Below, piece by piece: positions 19,889-28,502 of a stretch of 64,000 nucleotides of DNA; position 1 is the stretch's first letter, and the number at the start of each line of letters is the position of its first letter. The notes under the pieces were generated by a model. It saw nothing but the letters and a program-made list of their open reading frames with translations. It made no database searches and had not been told where the DNA came from. The DNA comes from Dyella acidiphila (GTDB lineage: Bacteria > Pseudomonadota > Gammaproteobacteria > Xanthomonadales > Rhodanobacteraceae): the NCBI RefSeq assembly GCF_014863405.1, contig NZ_JACZZA010000003.1, forward strand, positions 1 to 64,000, in the 5' to 3' direction. A program made the translations under genes and the position numbers.

Positions 19889-20896
19889 ATGACTGCATTC
19901 AGCACCGAGCGCACGCGGCTGGGACCGCACGAAATCGTGGTTCTGCGCGATGCCGCAAACGGCCGCAGTGCCCGCATCGCCTGCCGTGGCGCCACTCTGA
20001 TCGGCCTGGAGCAGGCACTGCGCGGCGAGGTGCTGCAGCTGGTGGACGGTTACCGCGACGCGGCCGAGCTGGACAGCCGCCCCAGTTCGCGCTGCGCCAT
20101 CATGGCGCCGTTCGCCAATCGCATCGACGATGCCCGCTATGTATTCGACGGCCAGCAGCAGGATCTGCAGCCCGGGGTCGAGGGCGATGCGCGCGCCAGC
20201 CGCCACGGCTTTGTGCGCGGCGTCGATTTCGACATATCGGAGCACCACGCCGATGGCCAGGGTGCCCACGTCACCTTCGTTACGCAGGTCATACGTCCTG
20301 GCGCGTTCCCGGGTTACCCGCATGCCATCGACCTGGCAGTGAGCTACACGCTCGACGGCAAAGGACTGGCACTGCAGGTGAGCATGCGCAATGTGGGCGA
20401 TAGCGCCGCACCCTGCTTCTTCGGCTGGCATCCGTATTTCCGCGTGGGCGACAACGCCGTCGACAGCTGGGAATTGCAGGTGCCCGCCACGCAGCTGGTA
20501 CGCACTACGCCGGGCTATATTCCGTTGCCGGGAGCGCAGGCGTATCAGCCGCTGGACGAAGCGCCGGCCGCGCTCGATTTTCGCCAGGCCAAGCCGATCG
20601 GCAGCACCAAGATCGATAGCGCGTACGCCGGCCTCGTCATCGGTGCGGATGGCCGGGCGCACACACGCATGCGCAATCCGGCCAACGGGTTGGGGCTGAG
20701 CGTGTGGCAGGAGCATGGCGTGATGCTGGTGTTCACCGCCGATACTGTGACGCGCGATGTGCGCCGTGCGGTGGCGCTGGAGCCGATGGAAAGCATGTCC
20801 AATGCGTTCAATCGCGACGATTGCGCCCAGGCGATCCGCCTGGAACCGGGCGCGGAACGGCTGTTTCGCTGCGGCGTGGAGATCGATAGCGTATGA
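19889..20896 (+). CDS. Aldose 1-epimerase (mutarotase) family protein
   Basis: A 335-residue galactose mutarotase-like enzyme that interconverts alpha and beta anomers of aldoses. The family blocks are present: SSRCAIMAPFANRI (substrate-binding Asn/Arg), the HG motif in ASRHGFVRG, and PCFFGWHPYF with the catalytic His. ATG at 19889 is chosen because AAGGAA lies eight bases before it; an ATG 30 bases further upstream lacks a ribosome binding site. Its stop codon overlaps the next gene as ATGA. Confidence 0.85.
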   Translation: MTAFSTERTRLGPHEIVVLRDAANGRSARIACRGATLIGLEQALRGEVLQLVDGYRDAAELDSRPSSRCAIMAPFANRIDDARYVFDGQQQDLQPGVEGDARASRHGFVRGVDFDISEHHADGQGAHVTFVTQVIRPGAFPGYPHAIDLAVSYTLDGKGLALQVSMRNVGDSAAPCFFGWHPYFRVGDNAVDSWELQVPATQLVRTTPGYIPLPGAQAYQPLDEAPAALDFRQAKPIGSTKIDSAYAGLVIGADGRAHTRMRNPANGLGLSVWQEHGVMLVFTADTVTRDVRRAVALEPMESMSNAFNRDDCAQAIRLEPGAERLFRCGVEIDSV

Positions 20897-21843
20897 GCGT
20901 GGCACTGCCCGGCATCGATCAGATCCGCGACGCGGCGGCCCGCATCGCGCCATATGCGGCGATCACCCCGGTACTGCGCCATGAGGCGCTGGATCGCATG
21001 GTCGGTGCGCAGCTGCATTTCAAATGCGAAAACCTGCAGCGCGGCGGCGCATTCAAGTTCCGCGGTGCCTGCAATGCGGTGTGGTCGCTGACCGACGATG
21101 AGGCGGCCCGCGGGGTGGTGACGCATTCGTCCGGCAATCACGGCAATGCCTTGGCGATGGCGGCTGCCACGCGTGGCATCGCCGCGCACGTGGTGGTACC
21201 GGAAGGCGCCGTGCGCGCCAAGCTGGAAGCAATTGAACGCGCAGGTGCGATCCTGCATCGCTGCGCTGCCACTACTGCGGCGCGCGAGGCCAAGGCGGCC
21301 GAAGTGCAGCAGGCTACGGGTGCCACGCTGGTGCATCCGTATGCCGATACGCGGGTGATGGCCGGGCAGGGTACGGTGGTGCTGGAGTTGTTGCAGCAAA
21401 GTCCGCAGCTGGACGCGATCATCACGCCGGTCGGCGGCGGCGGCTTGTCGTCGGGGTGTGCGATTGCTGCACACGCCATCGATGCGTCGCTGAGCATGTT
21501 CGGTGCGGAGCCGTCCGGTGCGGACGACGCGGCCCGGTCGCTGGCGCTCGGTGCGCGCATCGATGCGCTGGTGCCCGATACGGTGTGCGACGGTTTGCGC
21601 ACGCTGATCGGCGAACCGAATTTCGCCGCCCTGCGCGAGCATCGCGTGGAGATCATTACTGTCAGCGACGAAGAAGCCATCGCGGCAATGAAACTGCTGT
21701 GGCAGTCACTCAAAGTGGTGGTGGAGGTATCCAGCGCCACCGTGTTCGCCGCAGTGCTCAAGCAGCGCGAGCGATTCGCCGGCCGCCGCATCGGCCTGGT
21801 GCTGACCGGCGGCAATGTCGATATCGATGCGCTGCCGTGGTGA
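20893..21843 (+). CDS. PLP-dependent threonine/serine dehydratase-like lyase
   Basis: A 316-residue fold-type II PLP enzyme of the threonine dehydratase/serine racemase group. Lys55 in GGAFKFRGA is the Schiff-base lysine, SSGNHGNA the cofactor loop and PVGGGGLSSG the phosphate-binding loop. It lacks the C-terminal ACT-like regulatory domain of the biosynthetic IlvA found at 34110-35675, so it resembles catabolic threonine dehydratase, serine racemase or hydroxyaspartate dehydratase; the sequence alone does not decide. It is translationally coupled to the mutarotase gene by a 4-bp overlap. Confidence 0.8.
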   Translation: MSVALPGIDQIRDAAARIAPYAAITPVLRHEALDRMVGAQLHFKCENLQRGGAFKFRGACNAVWSLTDDEAARGVVTHSSGNHGNALAMAAATRGIAAHVVVPEGAVRAKLEAIERAGAILHRCAATTAAREAKAAEVQQATGATLVHPYADTRVMAGQGTVVLELLQQSPQLDAIITPVGGGGLSSGCAIAAHAIDASLSMFGAEPSGADDAARSLALGARIDALVPDTVCDGLRTLIGEPNFAALREHRVEIITVSDEEAIAAMKLLWQSLKVVVEVSSATVFAAVLKQRERFAGRRIGLVLTGGNVDIDALPW

Positions 21844-22022
21844 TGTCCTGCGCGTCAGCTTGCTGACAAGGTATCGAAATTTCATGCACGAAGCGCGCCA
21901 TCTGTGATGGTGTTTGCGTTCGCTTTTGGCGAAGCTTGAAGTCAATCACGCTTTGCGCCCGGTGAATCGCGCATCCTCTCGCTCACAATTTGCACACCAG
22001 CATCGAGCAACAGGGGGGCCTT

Positions 22023-22784
22023 ATGGTCGAGCTGGAGATACAGGTTCTCTCTGATCGCAGAGAGGGACTGCTGGTCGAGCTTGGGCACGTCGTCGTCGCC
22101 AATCATTTTTCGCTATTGCGCCAGCGCCTGACGCAGGACGGGCGCGGTGCGTGCCTGTCGATGCTGGTGCGCGGGCCGGATGAGCAACGCATGGCGCTGG
22201 AAGAAATGCTGGGTACGCACAATCGCGTGCTGAGTTTCGAGGCGGCGCTGGCGGGCGAGGCCAGCGTAGTGCCGCCCTTGTCGATGCCGATGATGTCGGC
22301 GGAACCTTCGGTGCCGCCCGAATTGCCGCCGCCGGCCAGCCTGCCCAACGTAGTGCAGGTGGAGCACGTACTGCCTATGCTGGCGCAGGACTATCCGCAG
22401 ATTTATCCCTGGCTGGTTTCGCTAGAACACAGCGTGGACGAAGCGGTGCGCGAATCGTCGCTGATGCTGGCCGGACGCCGCACTGGTGCATGGGTATACA
22501 AGCGCGACTACGCACTGGGCGCCAAGCTGGGCCTGGCTGAAGCGATTCGGCGCATCGGGGTTCCTGCATTGCGCCAGCTGGCCGATATCGAGCATCACGG
22601 CGTGCACCTGCATGTGCTCAACAGCCCGTTGTGTGCGCCGGGAGCGCGTTCCGGCTGCAGGTTTTACGGGGGTTATCTGGAAGGATTGCTGGGCGCGGCG
22701 GTGGCGCCGCGGCGGGTATTTGTCCGCCAGCTTGGCTGCCGCGGCGCCGGTGCCGCGTTATGCAGCATGGAAATCTCGCATTGA
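22023..22784 (+). CDS. ACT-like plus V4R domain protein
   Basis: A 253-residue soluble protein with two recognisable parts. Residues 1-75 look like an ACT-type regulatory fold (LEIQVLSDRREGLLVELGHVV). Residues about 130-253 resemble the V4R (4-vinyl reductase) ligand-binding domain, with the typical conserved glycines and cysteines toward the end (GCRFYGGYLEGLLG, then CRGAGAALCSMEI). A proline-rich linker joins them. V4R domains bind hydrophobic ligands or metals in regulators and chlorophyll enzymes. There is no DNA-binding or output domain, so its role is unknown. The start ATG follows an AGGGGGG ribosome binding site. It precedes the MHYT gene by 21 bases. Confidence 0.62.
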   Translation: MVELEIQVLSDRREGLLVELGHVVVANHFSLLRQRLTQDGRGACLSMLVRGPDEQRMALEEMLGTHNRVLSFEAALAGEASVVPPLSMPMMSAEPSVPPELPPPASLPNVVQVEHVLPMLAQDYPQIYPWLVSLEHSVDEAVRESSLMLAGRRTGAWVYKRDYALGAKLGLAEAIRRIGVPALRQLADIEHHGVHLHVLNSPLCAPGARSGCRFYGGYLEGLLGAAVAPRRVFVRQLGCRGAGAALCSMEISH

Positions 22785-22805
22785 AGCTTTGATCTGGGGG
22801 GATCT

Positions 22806-23549
22806 ATGTCAGTGCAGCTCGACTACAACGTGTGGCTGGTGCTGTTGTCGTATGCGGTGTCCGTGCTGGGTGCATTCGCTGCCATGCAGGCGGCGGTGGC
22901 GATTCCGCTGGCGGTTACGCCGCGCCAGCGAACGGCAGCCGTGGCGATGGCGGGAGCGGCAATGGGGCTGGGCGGAATCTGGGCCATGCATTTCACCGCC
23001 ATGCTGGCCTGCGATATCGGCATGGAGGTGCGCTACGACCCGGCGCTTGCTGCGCTGTCGGCGCTGCTTGCCTTCGGTGCCTGCTGCGGTGGATTGATGC
23101 TGGTGGGCAGCGGCCGCTTCGGCTGGTGGCGCCTGCTGGCGGCCGGTACCTGCATGGGACTGGGTGCCGCGGCCATGCATTACCTCGGCATGGCCGCGAT
23201 GATGATGGCCGCGGATATCCACTACGCCGGCAAGTGGGTGGTGGTTTCCGTGCTGATCGCCATCGTCGCTTCGATGGCCGCATTGTGGCTGGCGTTCAAT
23301 CTGCGCGGGCGCTTGCAGATGATCGGCAGCGCGCTGGTGATGGGCGTGGCCGTATGCGGCATGCATTACACCGGCATGGCGGCGGTCAGCTTGCACGCCA
23401 ATGGCGGCCAGTTGCCGGACGGCTACGCGCAAGGCCTGCGCAGCGGCAATCTGGGCGAAACCCTGTTTGCGATCGTGGCGAATCTGTTGCTGCTGGTGCT
23501 GGGGCTTTATTGCTGGCGCCAGCGCTACCGCTCCAGCCTCAGCATCTGA
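22806..23549 (+). CDS. MHYT domain integral membrane sensor protein
   Basis: A 247-residue membrane protein with seven predicted transmembrane segments. It carries three MHYT motifs: AMHFTAM near 60, AMHYLGM near 124 and GMHYTGM near 186. In the family these His/Met residues are thought to bind copper and to sense diatomic gases. Most characterised members have a C-terminal GGDEF, EAL or HTH output domain; this protein ends right after the last helix, so signalling would need a partner. The preceding V4R gene is a candidate by position only. Confidence 0.88.
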   Translation: MSVQLDYNVWLVLLSYAVSVLGAFAAMQAAVAIPLAVTPRQRTAAVAMAGAAMGLGGIWAMHFTAMLACDIGMEVRYDPALAALSALLAFGACCGGLMLVGSGRFGWWRLLAAGTCMGLGAAAMHYLGMAAMMMAADIHYAGKWVVVSVLIAIVASMAALWLAFNLRGRLQMIGSALVMGVAVCGMHYTGMAAVSLHANGGQLPDGYAQGLRSGNLGETLFAIVANLLLLVLGLYCWRQRYRSSLSI

Positions 23550-23605
23550 GCCGGCAATGGCGCTATGCTGCGCGCCTTGAGTTGCACGGGCAGAGGAGAG
23601 CGGCA

Positions 23606-24184
23606 GTGGCATCGCGTATTCGTTGTCATTGGGCGGCCGATGGCGAGCTGATGCAGGCTTACCACGATGCCGAGTGGGGCGTGCCGCTGCATGACGATCG
23701 CGCCCTGTTCGAATTCCTCTGTCTGGAGGGGGCGCAGGCCGGCCTGTCCTGGCGCACCGTGTTGAACAAGCGCGAGCATTACCGTAACGCCTTCCACCAT
23801 TTCGAGATCGCGCGCGTTGCCGCCATGAAGGATCGCGAGCTGGAAAAGCTGCTGCTCGATCCGGGCCTGATCCGCAACCGCCTGAAGATCTCCTCGGTGC
23901 GCGACAACGCCAAGGTGGCGCTGGAGGTGATCGCTGAATACGGCAGCCTCGATGCCTATCTGTGGTCGTTCGTCGAGGGCAAGCCGGTGCATAACCGCTG
24001 GCGCGGCCGGGGCGATGTGCCGGCCACTACGCCGGTGTCGGACCGCATGAGCAAGGCATTGAAGAAGCGCGGTTTCCGTTTCGTCGGCAGCACCATCTGC
24101 TATGCCTTCATGCAGGCCACCGGCATGGTCAACGACCATCTGGTGGAGTGCTTCCGGCACAAGGCCTGCGCCGCCGGGCACTAG
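23606..24184 (+). CDS. tag: DNA-3-methyladenine glycosylase I
   Basis: Base-excision repair enzyme that removes 3-methyladenine from DNA, 192 residues. It shows the family zinc site ligands (Cys near 6 and His near 19 in RCHWAADGELMQAYHDAEWGVP, His and Cys near the C-terminus in VNDHLVECF) and the LCLEGAQAGLSW and KALKKRGFRFVGSTICYAFMQ blocks shared with E. coli Tag. GTG at 23606 is the start, preceded by AGAGGAGAG at 23592-23600. Confidence 0.95.
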   Translation: MASRIRCHWAADGELMQAYHDAEWGVPLHDDRALFEFLCLEGAQAGLSWRTVLNKREHYRNAFHHFEIARVAAMKDRELEKLLLDPGLIRNRLKISSVRDNAKVALEVIAEYGSLDAYLWSFVEGKPVHNRWRGRGDVPATTPVSDRMSKALKKRGFRFVGSTICYAFMQATGMVNDHLVECFRHKACAAGH

Positions 24185-24268
24185 CTTGCGGCAGCCGAGT
24201 CCGCCGTCGCCGTTTCGGGCCGGCTTTGGCCTTAGAATGGCGGCATCGTCTGTTTGGGGATGCATCGC

Positions 24269-24865
24269 ATGAAGCTGTTTCGCGACTCCGGCGCCCACCG
24301 CGGCAACGTGGCCATCCGGTCGTGCGCCGTGCTCTTGCTTGGGCTGTTCGCGGTCGGCGCGCATGCGAAGACGGGCGACCGCAACCAGCCGATGAACACC
24401 TCGCAGGATTCGGTCAACGGCTTCAACGCGCCCAATACGATCACCACGCTGACCGGACATGTGGTGGTCACCCAGGGCAGCATGAAAGCCACCGGCGACA
24501 TCGCGCATATCTACCTGGACGCCAACAGCCAGGTCAGCCGCATTGTGATGAATGGCAAGCCGGCGCATATCCAGCAGCTGGACGATAACGACAAGCTGAT
24601 GACCGGCGAAGCCCCGGCGCTTGATTACGACAACATCAACGGCATCGCCGTGCTGACCCCCAATGGAGTGGTCACCCAGCAGGACACCGGCGATGCTCAT
24701 GCGGACAAGCTGACCTACAACACCCAGACCACCTATTTCACCGGCGAAGGCAACGTCAGCATGACCTACCTGCCCAAGCCCAAGCCGGACAAGGGCGCGC
24801 CGGCCAAGCCGGACGCAGCACAGCCGGCCGCGGCCAGCACGGCTGCCGCCGCGCCGAAGCCGTAG
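24269..24865 (+). CDS. LptA/OstA-like periplasmic protein
   Basis: A 198-residue exported protein with a signal peptide cleaved after AHA (near residue 33) and an OstA/LptA beta-jellyroll domain (ITTLTGHVVVTQGSMKATGD, then LTYNTQTTYFTGEGNVSMTY). LptA bridges the periplasm in lipopolysaccharide transport. The C-terminus is a Pro/Ala/Lys-rich tail. It is separated from lptC, lptB and kdsC, which normally neighbour lptA, so it may be a paralogue. ATG at 24269 is preferred because GGGGA precedes it at good spacing; ATG 24260 and TTG 24254 are alternatives. Confidence 0.78.
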   Translation: MKLFRDSGAHRGNVAIRSCAVLLLGLFAVGAHAKTGDRNQPMNTSQDSVNGFNAPNTITTLTGHVVVTQGSMKATGDIAHIYLDANSQVSRIVMNGKPAHIQQLDDNDKLMTGEAPALDYDNINGIAVLTPNGVVTQQDTGDAHADKLTYNTQTTYFTGEGNVSMTYLPKPKPDKGAPAKPDAAQPAAASTAAAAPKP

Positions 24866-24879
24866 CGATCCCTGTTGGT

Positions 24880-25761
24880 TCAGCGCCGGCGCGAACCGCG
24901 CAGGCTGTCGATCGAGAAACTGGCGATTTCGCCGCCGTCTTTGCCGCGCCGCGACTGACCCGGTGGCGGCCCCCAGGCATGCGCGGTCACCACTTCCCAG
25001 GTGGCGGGAATGCGGCCATCGGTGCGCATGCCTTCGTATGCCGCCAGCATCGCCTGGAAATGCCGCTTGCCGGTGAGGCCGCGTTCGCGGCCGCGATCGG
25101 CATGCGTGGCGCCGAGCCCCTTGAGCTCGCGCAGCAGCGCCTTGGGTTCGCTGTAAGTCAGCGTGTAGCGATCGACATCCAGCACCGGATCGCGCAGGCC
25201 GGCGCTGATCATCGCGTCGCCCAGATCGTGCATGTCCAGAAAACGGCTGACATGCGAATGCTGGTCGACCGACGCCCACGCTGCACGCAGTTCGCGCAAG
25301 GTGTCCGGGCCGAATGTGGAAAACAGCAGCATGCCGCCCGGCTTCAGTACGCGCGCACATTCGCCGAACAGCGCAGACAGATCGTCGATCCACTGGAAGC
25401 ACAAATTGGAATGCAGCACGTCGACGCTGTGGTCGGGCAGCGGCAGGGCGGTGGCGTCGCCGCATACGCGCAGGAAGGGCTTGAGCCAGCCGGCGTGCGA
25501 CTTGGCCGTGCGCAGCATCGGCAATGCCGCGTCGACCGCGATCACCTGTGCCTTGGCGTAGCGCTTCTTCAACAGGGCGCTGCCGCGGCCGGTGCCGGCG
25601 CCTACGTCGATCACGCGATCAGGCTGTTGCAGATAGAAATCCAGCCGCTCCAGCAACAATTGCTGCACTTCGCGCTGCAGCGCGTCGTGCTGTTCGTAGC
25701 TGTCGGCGGCATGGCTGAAGTTGGCCCGCACGCGGCGCGTATCGACCTGGAAATCGCTCAT
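24880..25761 (-). CDS. bioC: Malonyl-ACP O-methyltransferase
   Basis: SAM-dependent methyltransferase that methylates malonyl-ACP to prime pimelate synthesis for biotin, 293 residues. Motif I is VIDVGAGTGRGSALL, followed by VIAVDAALPMLR and the post-motif LHSNLCFQWIDDL region typical of BioC. The start overlaps the bioH stop by 4 bp. It is the last gene of the biotin operon and converges on the LptA-like gene with 14 bases between. Confidence 0.94.
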   Translation of the reverse strand: MSDFQVDTRRVRANFSHAADSYEQHDALQREVQQLLLERLDFYLQQPDRVIDVGAGTGRGSALLKKRYAKAQVIAVDAALPMLRTAKSHAGWLKPFLRVCGDATALPLPDHSVDVLHSNLCFQWIDDLSALFGECARVLKPGGMLLFSTFGPDTLRELRAAWASVDQHSHVSRFLDMHDLGDAMISAGLRDPVLDVDRYTLTYSEPKALLRELKGLGATHADRGRERGLTGKRHFQAMLAAYEGMRTDGRIPATWEVVTAHAWGPPPGQSRRGKDGGEIASFSIDSLRGSRRR

Positions 25762-26531
25762 CGAAGGGTCTCGAGCCAGGGCAGCAGGGTATCGGCCACT
25801 GCGCCGGGATGACTGAGGAAGGGGGCATGCCCGGCATGTGCCGTGACATGGAACTGGCCTTGGCTGGCAGTGGCCGCCGCCTGCATGGCATCCGGATGTA
25901 CCAGGCGGTCCAGTCTTCCCGCATTCCACCAGCTGCGGGCGGGCACCAGTTGCGCCAGGCCTGCGCGCAAATCCGTTTCGTCGAGAATGCGGATGCCTTC
26001 CTGCAGCACCCGCAGATCCGGCTCGCCGCGGGCGAATACTTCTGCCCGCAGCCGGCGCAGATCGCCACGCGGATCGGGGCTGCCCATTGCTTCCAGTGCC
26101 AGAAAACGCTCGACCGTGGCGTGGTAATCGGTTTCCAGGTCGACGGCGAGCTGGCGCACCAGCGAGGCATCGCGGCCGTACGGCCAGTCGGGCGCGCTGA
26201 CGAAGCGCGGCGTGGCGCACAGCATGGCCAGCCCGTGTACGTGCTGCGGCAGATCCAGTGCTGCGCTCAGCGCCACCAGTCCGCCCAGCGACCAGCCCAG
26301 CCAGGTTGCGGGTGGCGTGGCTGCGGCGATTGCGCGTGCGCAGGCATGCGGCTCCAATGGCAGTCCGCAGTCGCGCGAATAGCCGTGGCCGGGCAGGTCG
26401 ACCAGGTACATGGTGCATTGTTCGGCGAGCAACTCGACCAGCGGTGCGAACACGCCGCCGTGCATGGCCCAGCCATGGATCATCACCAGCGGGATCTGGC
26501 CGCTGCCGCGTACCTCGATATGCAGGCTCAT
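25758..26531 (-). CDS. bioH: Pimeloyl-ACP methyl ester carboxylesterase
   Basis: Alpha/beta hydrolase that demethylates pimeloyl-ACP methyl ester and so ends pimelate chain building in the BioC/BioH pathway, 257 residues. Ser81 sits in the nucleophile elbow GWSLGG, the oxyanion region is [11 protein letters not shown], and the catalytic His is in [11 protein letters not shown]. Its start overlaps the trhO stop by 4 bp and its stop overlaps bioC by 4 bp. Confidence 0.95.
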   Translation of the reverse strand: MSLHIEVRGSGQIPLVMIHGWAMHGGVFAPLVELLAEQCTMYLVDLPGHGYSRDCGLPLEPHACARAIAAATPPATWLGWSLGGLVALSAALDLPQHVHGLAMLCATPRFVSAPDWPYGRDASLVRQLAVDLETDYHATVERFLALEAMGSPDPRGDLRRLRAEVFARGEPDLRVLQEGIRILDETDLRAGLAQLVPARSWWNAGRLDRLVHPDAMQAAATASQGQFHVTAHAGHAPFLSHPGAVADTLLPWLETLR

Positions 26532-27289
26532 GCGTGCTCATCTCCCGCGGGAGGTGAGGCGGCTGCGGGGCTCAATTGCGTGTCGACCGCGCCGCGCTCG
26601 TCGAACACGAAGCAGTCGCCTTGCCAGTGCGCACCGCCGGCTTCCTCGAAATACTTCAGGATGCCACCCTCCAGCTGATACACGTGCTGCATGCCGATGT
26701 CCTGCATATGCAGCGCGGCCTTTTCGCAACGAATACCGCCGGTGCAATACGACACCACCGTCTTGCCCGCGTAGCGCGCCTGATCCGCCGCCAGCGCCGC
26801 CGGCAGCTCGGTGAAGCTGGCCATGCGATAGTCGACCGCTTGCGGAAACATACCTACATCGGTTTCGTAGGCATTGCGGGTATCGAGCAGCACCAGCTCG
26901 CGGCCGTGGTCATCCCGGCCTTGCTCCAGCCAGCGCTTGAGCGTGGCCGCATCGACGGCCGGCGCGCGGCCGCCTTCCGGCCGAATGGTGGGATAGCGCA
27001 GGGTGATGATTTCCTTCTTCAGGCGCACGCGCATGCGCTTGAACGGCACCTCGTCGGAGAGCGATTCCTTGCCTTCGAGTCCGGCGAAACGCGCGTCCTG
27101 GTGCAGCCAGCCCATGAAGGTGGCCACCGCGGCGCGCGGGCCGGCGAGAAACAGATTAATGCCCTCCGGCGCCAGCAAGATGGTGCCCTTCAGCGCCAAG
27201 GCCACGCACTGCGCAAGCACGCGCTCGCGCAGCGCCGGCAGATCATCCAGGCTGACGAAGCGGTAGGCGGAAATATTGAGGATCGACAT
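26528..27289 (-). CDS. trhO: tRNA uridine(34) hydroxylase, rhodanese family
   Basis: Rhodanese-fold enzyme (YceA) that in E. coli hydroxylates U34 of tRNA, the first step of 5-methoxy/5-oxyacetyl-uridine formation. The 253 residues have an N-terminal acylphosphatase-like domain and a C-terminal rhodanese domain with the catalytic loop [10 protein letters not shown] (Cys182, Cys188). ATG 27289 is chosen; an in-frame ATG at 27304 is closer to the promoter and lacks a ribosome binding site. It lies inside the biotin operon, 28 bases after bioF and overlapping bioH by 4 bp. It may have its own promoter (TATAAT at 27317-27322). Confidence 0.92.
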   Translation of the reverse strand: MSILNISAYRFVSLDDLPALRERVLAQCVALALKGTILLAPEGINLFLAGPRAAVATFMGWLHQDARFAGLEGKESLSDEVPFKRMRVRLKKEIITLRYPTIRPEGGRAPAVDAATLKRWLEQGRDDHGRELVLLDTRNAYETDVGMFPQAVDYRMASFTELPAALAADQARYAGKTVVSYCTGGIRCEKAALHMQDIGMQHVYQLEGGILKYFEEAGGAHWQGDCFVFDERGAVDTQLSPAAASPPAGDEHA

Positions 27290-27316
27290 AGGCAGGTGGG
27301 ACATGCGCGACCGGCC

Positions 27317-27322
27317 ATTATA
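27317..27322 (-). promoter_or_regulatory. Candidate internal -10 element before trhO
   Basis: A perfect TATAAT on the minus strand overlaps the bioF stop codon and lies 27 bases upstream of the trhO start. No good -35 is seen 16-18 bases further, so activity is uncertain. Confidence 0.4.
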
Positions 27323-28502
27323 CCGGCGCACTGGCCAGGCGCAGGGACTGCAGGCCGTCCAGCAGCCGGTCCACGTCGGCTTCCGCATGCGCTGCCGACA
27401 AGGTGATGCGCAGCCGTGCCTGCCCCTGCGGGACGGTCGGCGGGCGGATCGCCACCACCAGCAAGCCCAGGTCCTCCAGTGCGCGGGAAGCTGCCAGCGC
27501 CTGCTGTGCGTCGCCGAGCAACAGCGGCTGGATCGCCGTGCGCGAAGGCATCAGCGGCAGGCCCAGCTGCGCGGCGCCTTGGCGGAAGCGCTGGATCAGG
27601 GCCTGCAGTTTTTCGCGGCGCCAGTGTTCCTGGCGCGCCAGCGTCACCGCAGCGTGTGCGGCGGCAGCAAGGGCGGGCGGCATGGCGGTGGTGTAGATGT
27701 AGGTGCGGGCGAACTGGGTCAGCCCGTCGATCAATGCGGCCGAACCGGCGACAAAGGCGCCGCTGCAACCCAGGGCCTTGCCAAGCGTGGCCATCAGCAC
27801 CGGCACGTCGTGCTGGCCGAGTCCCGCTTCGCTGACGCAGCCGGCACCTTGCTCACCCAGCACGCCCAGGCCGTGGGCGTCGTCCACCATCAGGCTGGCG
27901 CCTTGCTCCGAGCAAAGCACGGCCAGTTCGCGCAGTGGCGCGATATCGCCGTCCATGCTGAATACGCCATCGGTGGCGAGCAGGGCGCCGGTGTGATCTT
28001 CGCCACCCAGCTGACGGGCGGCGGCAGTGGCGTCGGCATGCGGATAGCGCTTGAGCACGGCGCCGGCCAGTTGGGCGCCATCGAGCAGGCAGGCGTGGTT
28101 GAGCTTGTCCTGCACGCATAGATCGCCGCGCTGGAGCAGCGCCTGGATCGCACCCAGGTTGGCCATGTAGCCGGTGGAAAACAGCAGGGCACGGTCGCGT
28201 CCGGTCCATGCCGTCAGCGCTTCTTCCAGGGCGGCGTGTTCGCGGCGATGCCCGCAGATCAAGTGGGCAGAGCCACTGCCCACGCCGCCTTCGTCGGCGG
28301 CGTGCTTCAGCGCGGCGACCAGGCGCGGATCCTGCGCCAGGCCGAGATAGTCATTGGTGCAGAAGGCCAGCAGGCGGCGGCCGCCGCTTTCCACATAGGC
28401 GCCCTGCCAGGCATCGATGCTGCGCAGGCGCCGTTGCAATTGGGCATGCGTCCGTTCGGCCGCCTGGACGGCCAAACGTTCGAGCAGATCAGGCCGCGGC
28501 AC
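27318..28502 (-). CDS. bioF: 8-amino-7-oxononanoate synthase
   Basis: PLP enzyme that condenses pimeloyl-ACP with alanine in biotin synthesis, 394 residues from the GTG start. Lys242 in [12 protein letters not shown] is the Schiff-base lysine and [10 protein letters not shown] holds the cofactor Asp and His. GTG at 28502 gives the standard N-terminus ([10 protein letters not shown]) and overlaps the bioB 3' end by 14 bases, typical of coupled translation. The frame stays open upstream inside bioB, but that part is not BioF-like. Confidence 0.95.
   Translation of the reverse strand: MPRPDLLERLAVQAAERTHAQLQRRLRSIDAWQGAYVESGGRRLLAFCTNDYLGLAQDPRLVAALKHAADEGGVGSGSAHLICGHRREHAALEEALTAWTGRDRALLFSTGYMANLGAIQALLQRGDLCVQDKLNHACLLDGAQLAGAVLKRYPHADATAAARQLGGEDHTGALLATDGVFSMDGDIAPLRELAVLCSEQGASLMVDDAHGLGVLGEQGAGCVSEAGLGQHDVPVLMATLGKALGCSGAFVAGSAALIDGLTQFARTYIYTTAMPPALAAAAHAAVTLARQEHWRREKLQALIQRFRQGAAQLGLPLMPSRTAIQPLLLGDAQQALAASRALEDLGLLVVAIRPPTVPQGQARLRITLSAAHAEADVDRLLDGLQSLRLASAPV

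Noticed and set aside
17259-19892. 877-codon frame antisense to pepN
   Set aside because: pepN carries all catalytic motifs; the other strand does not.
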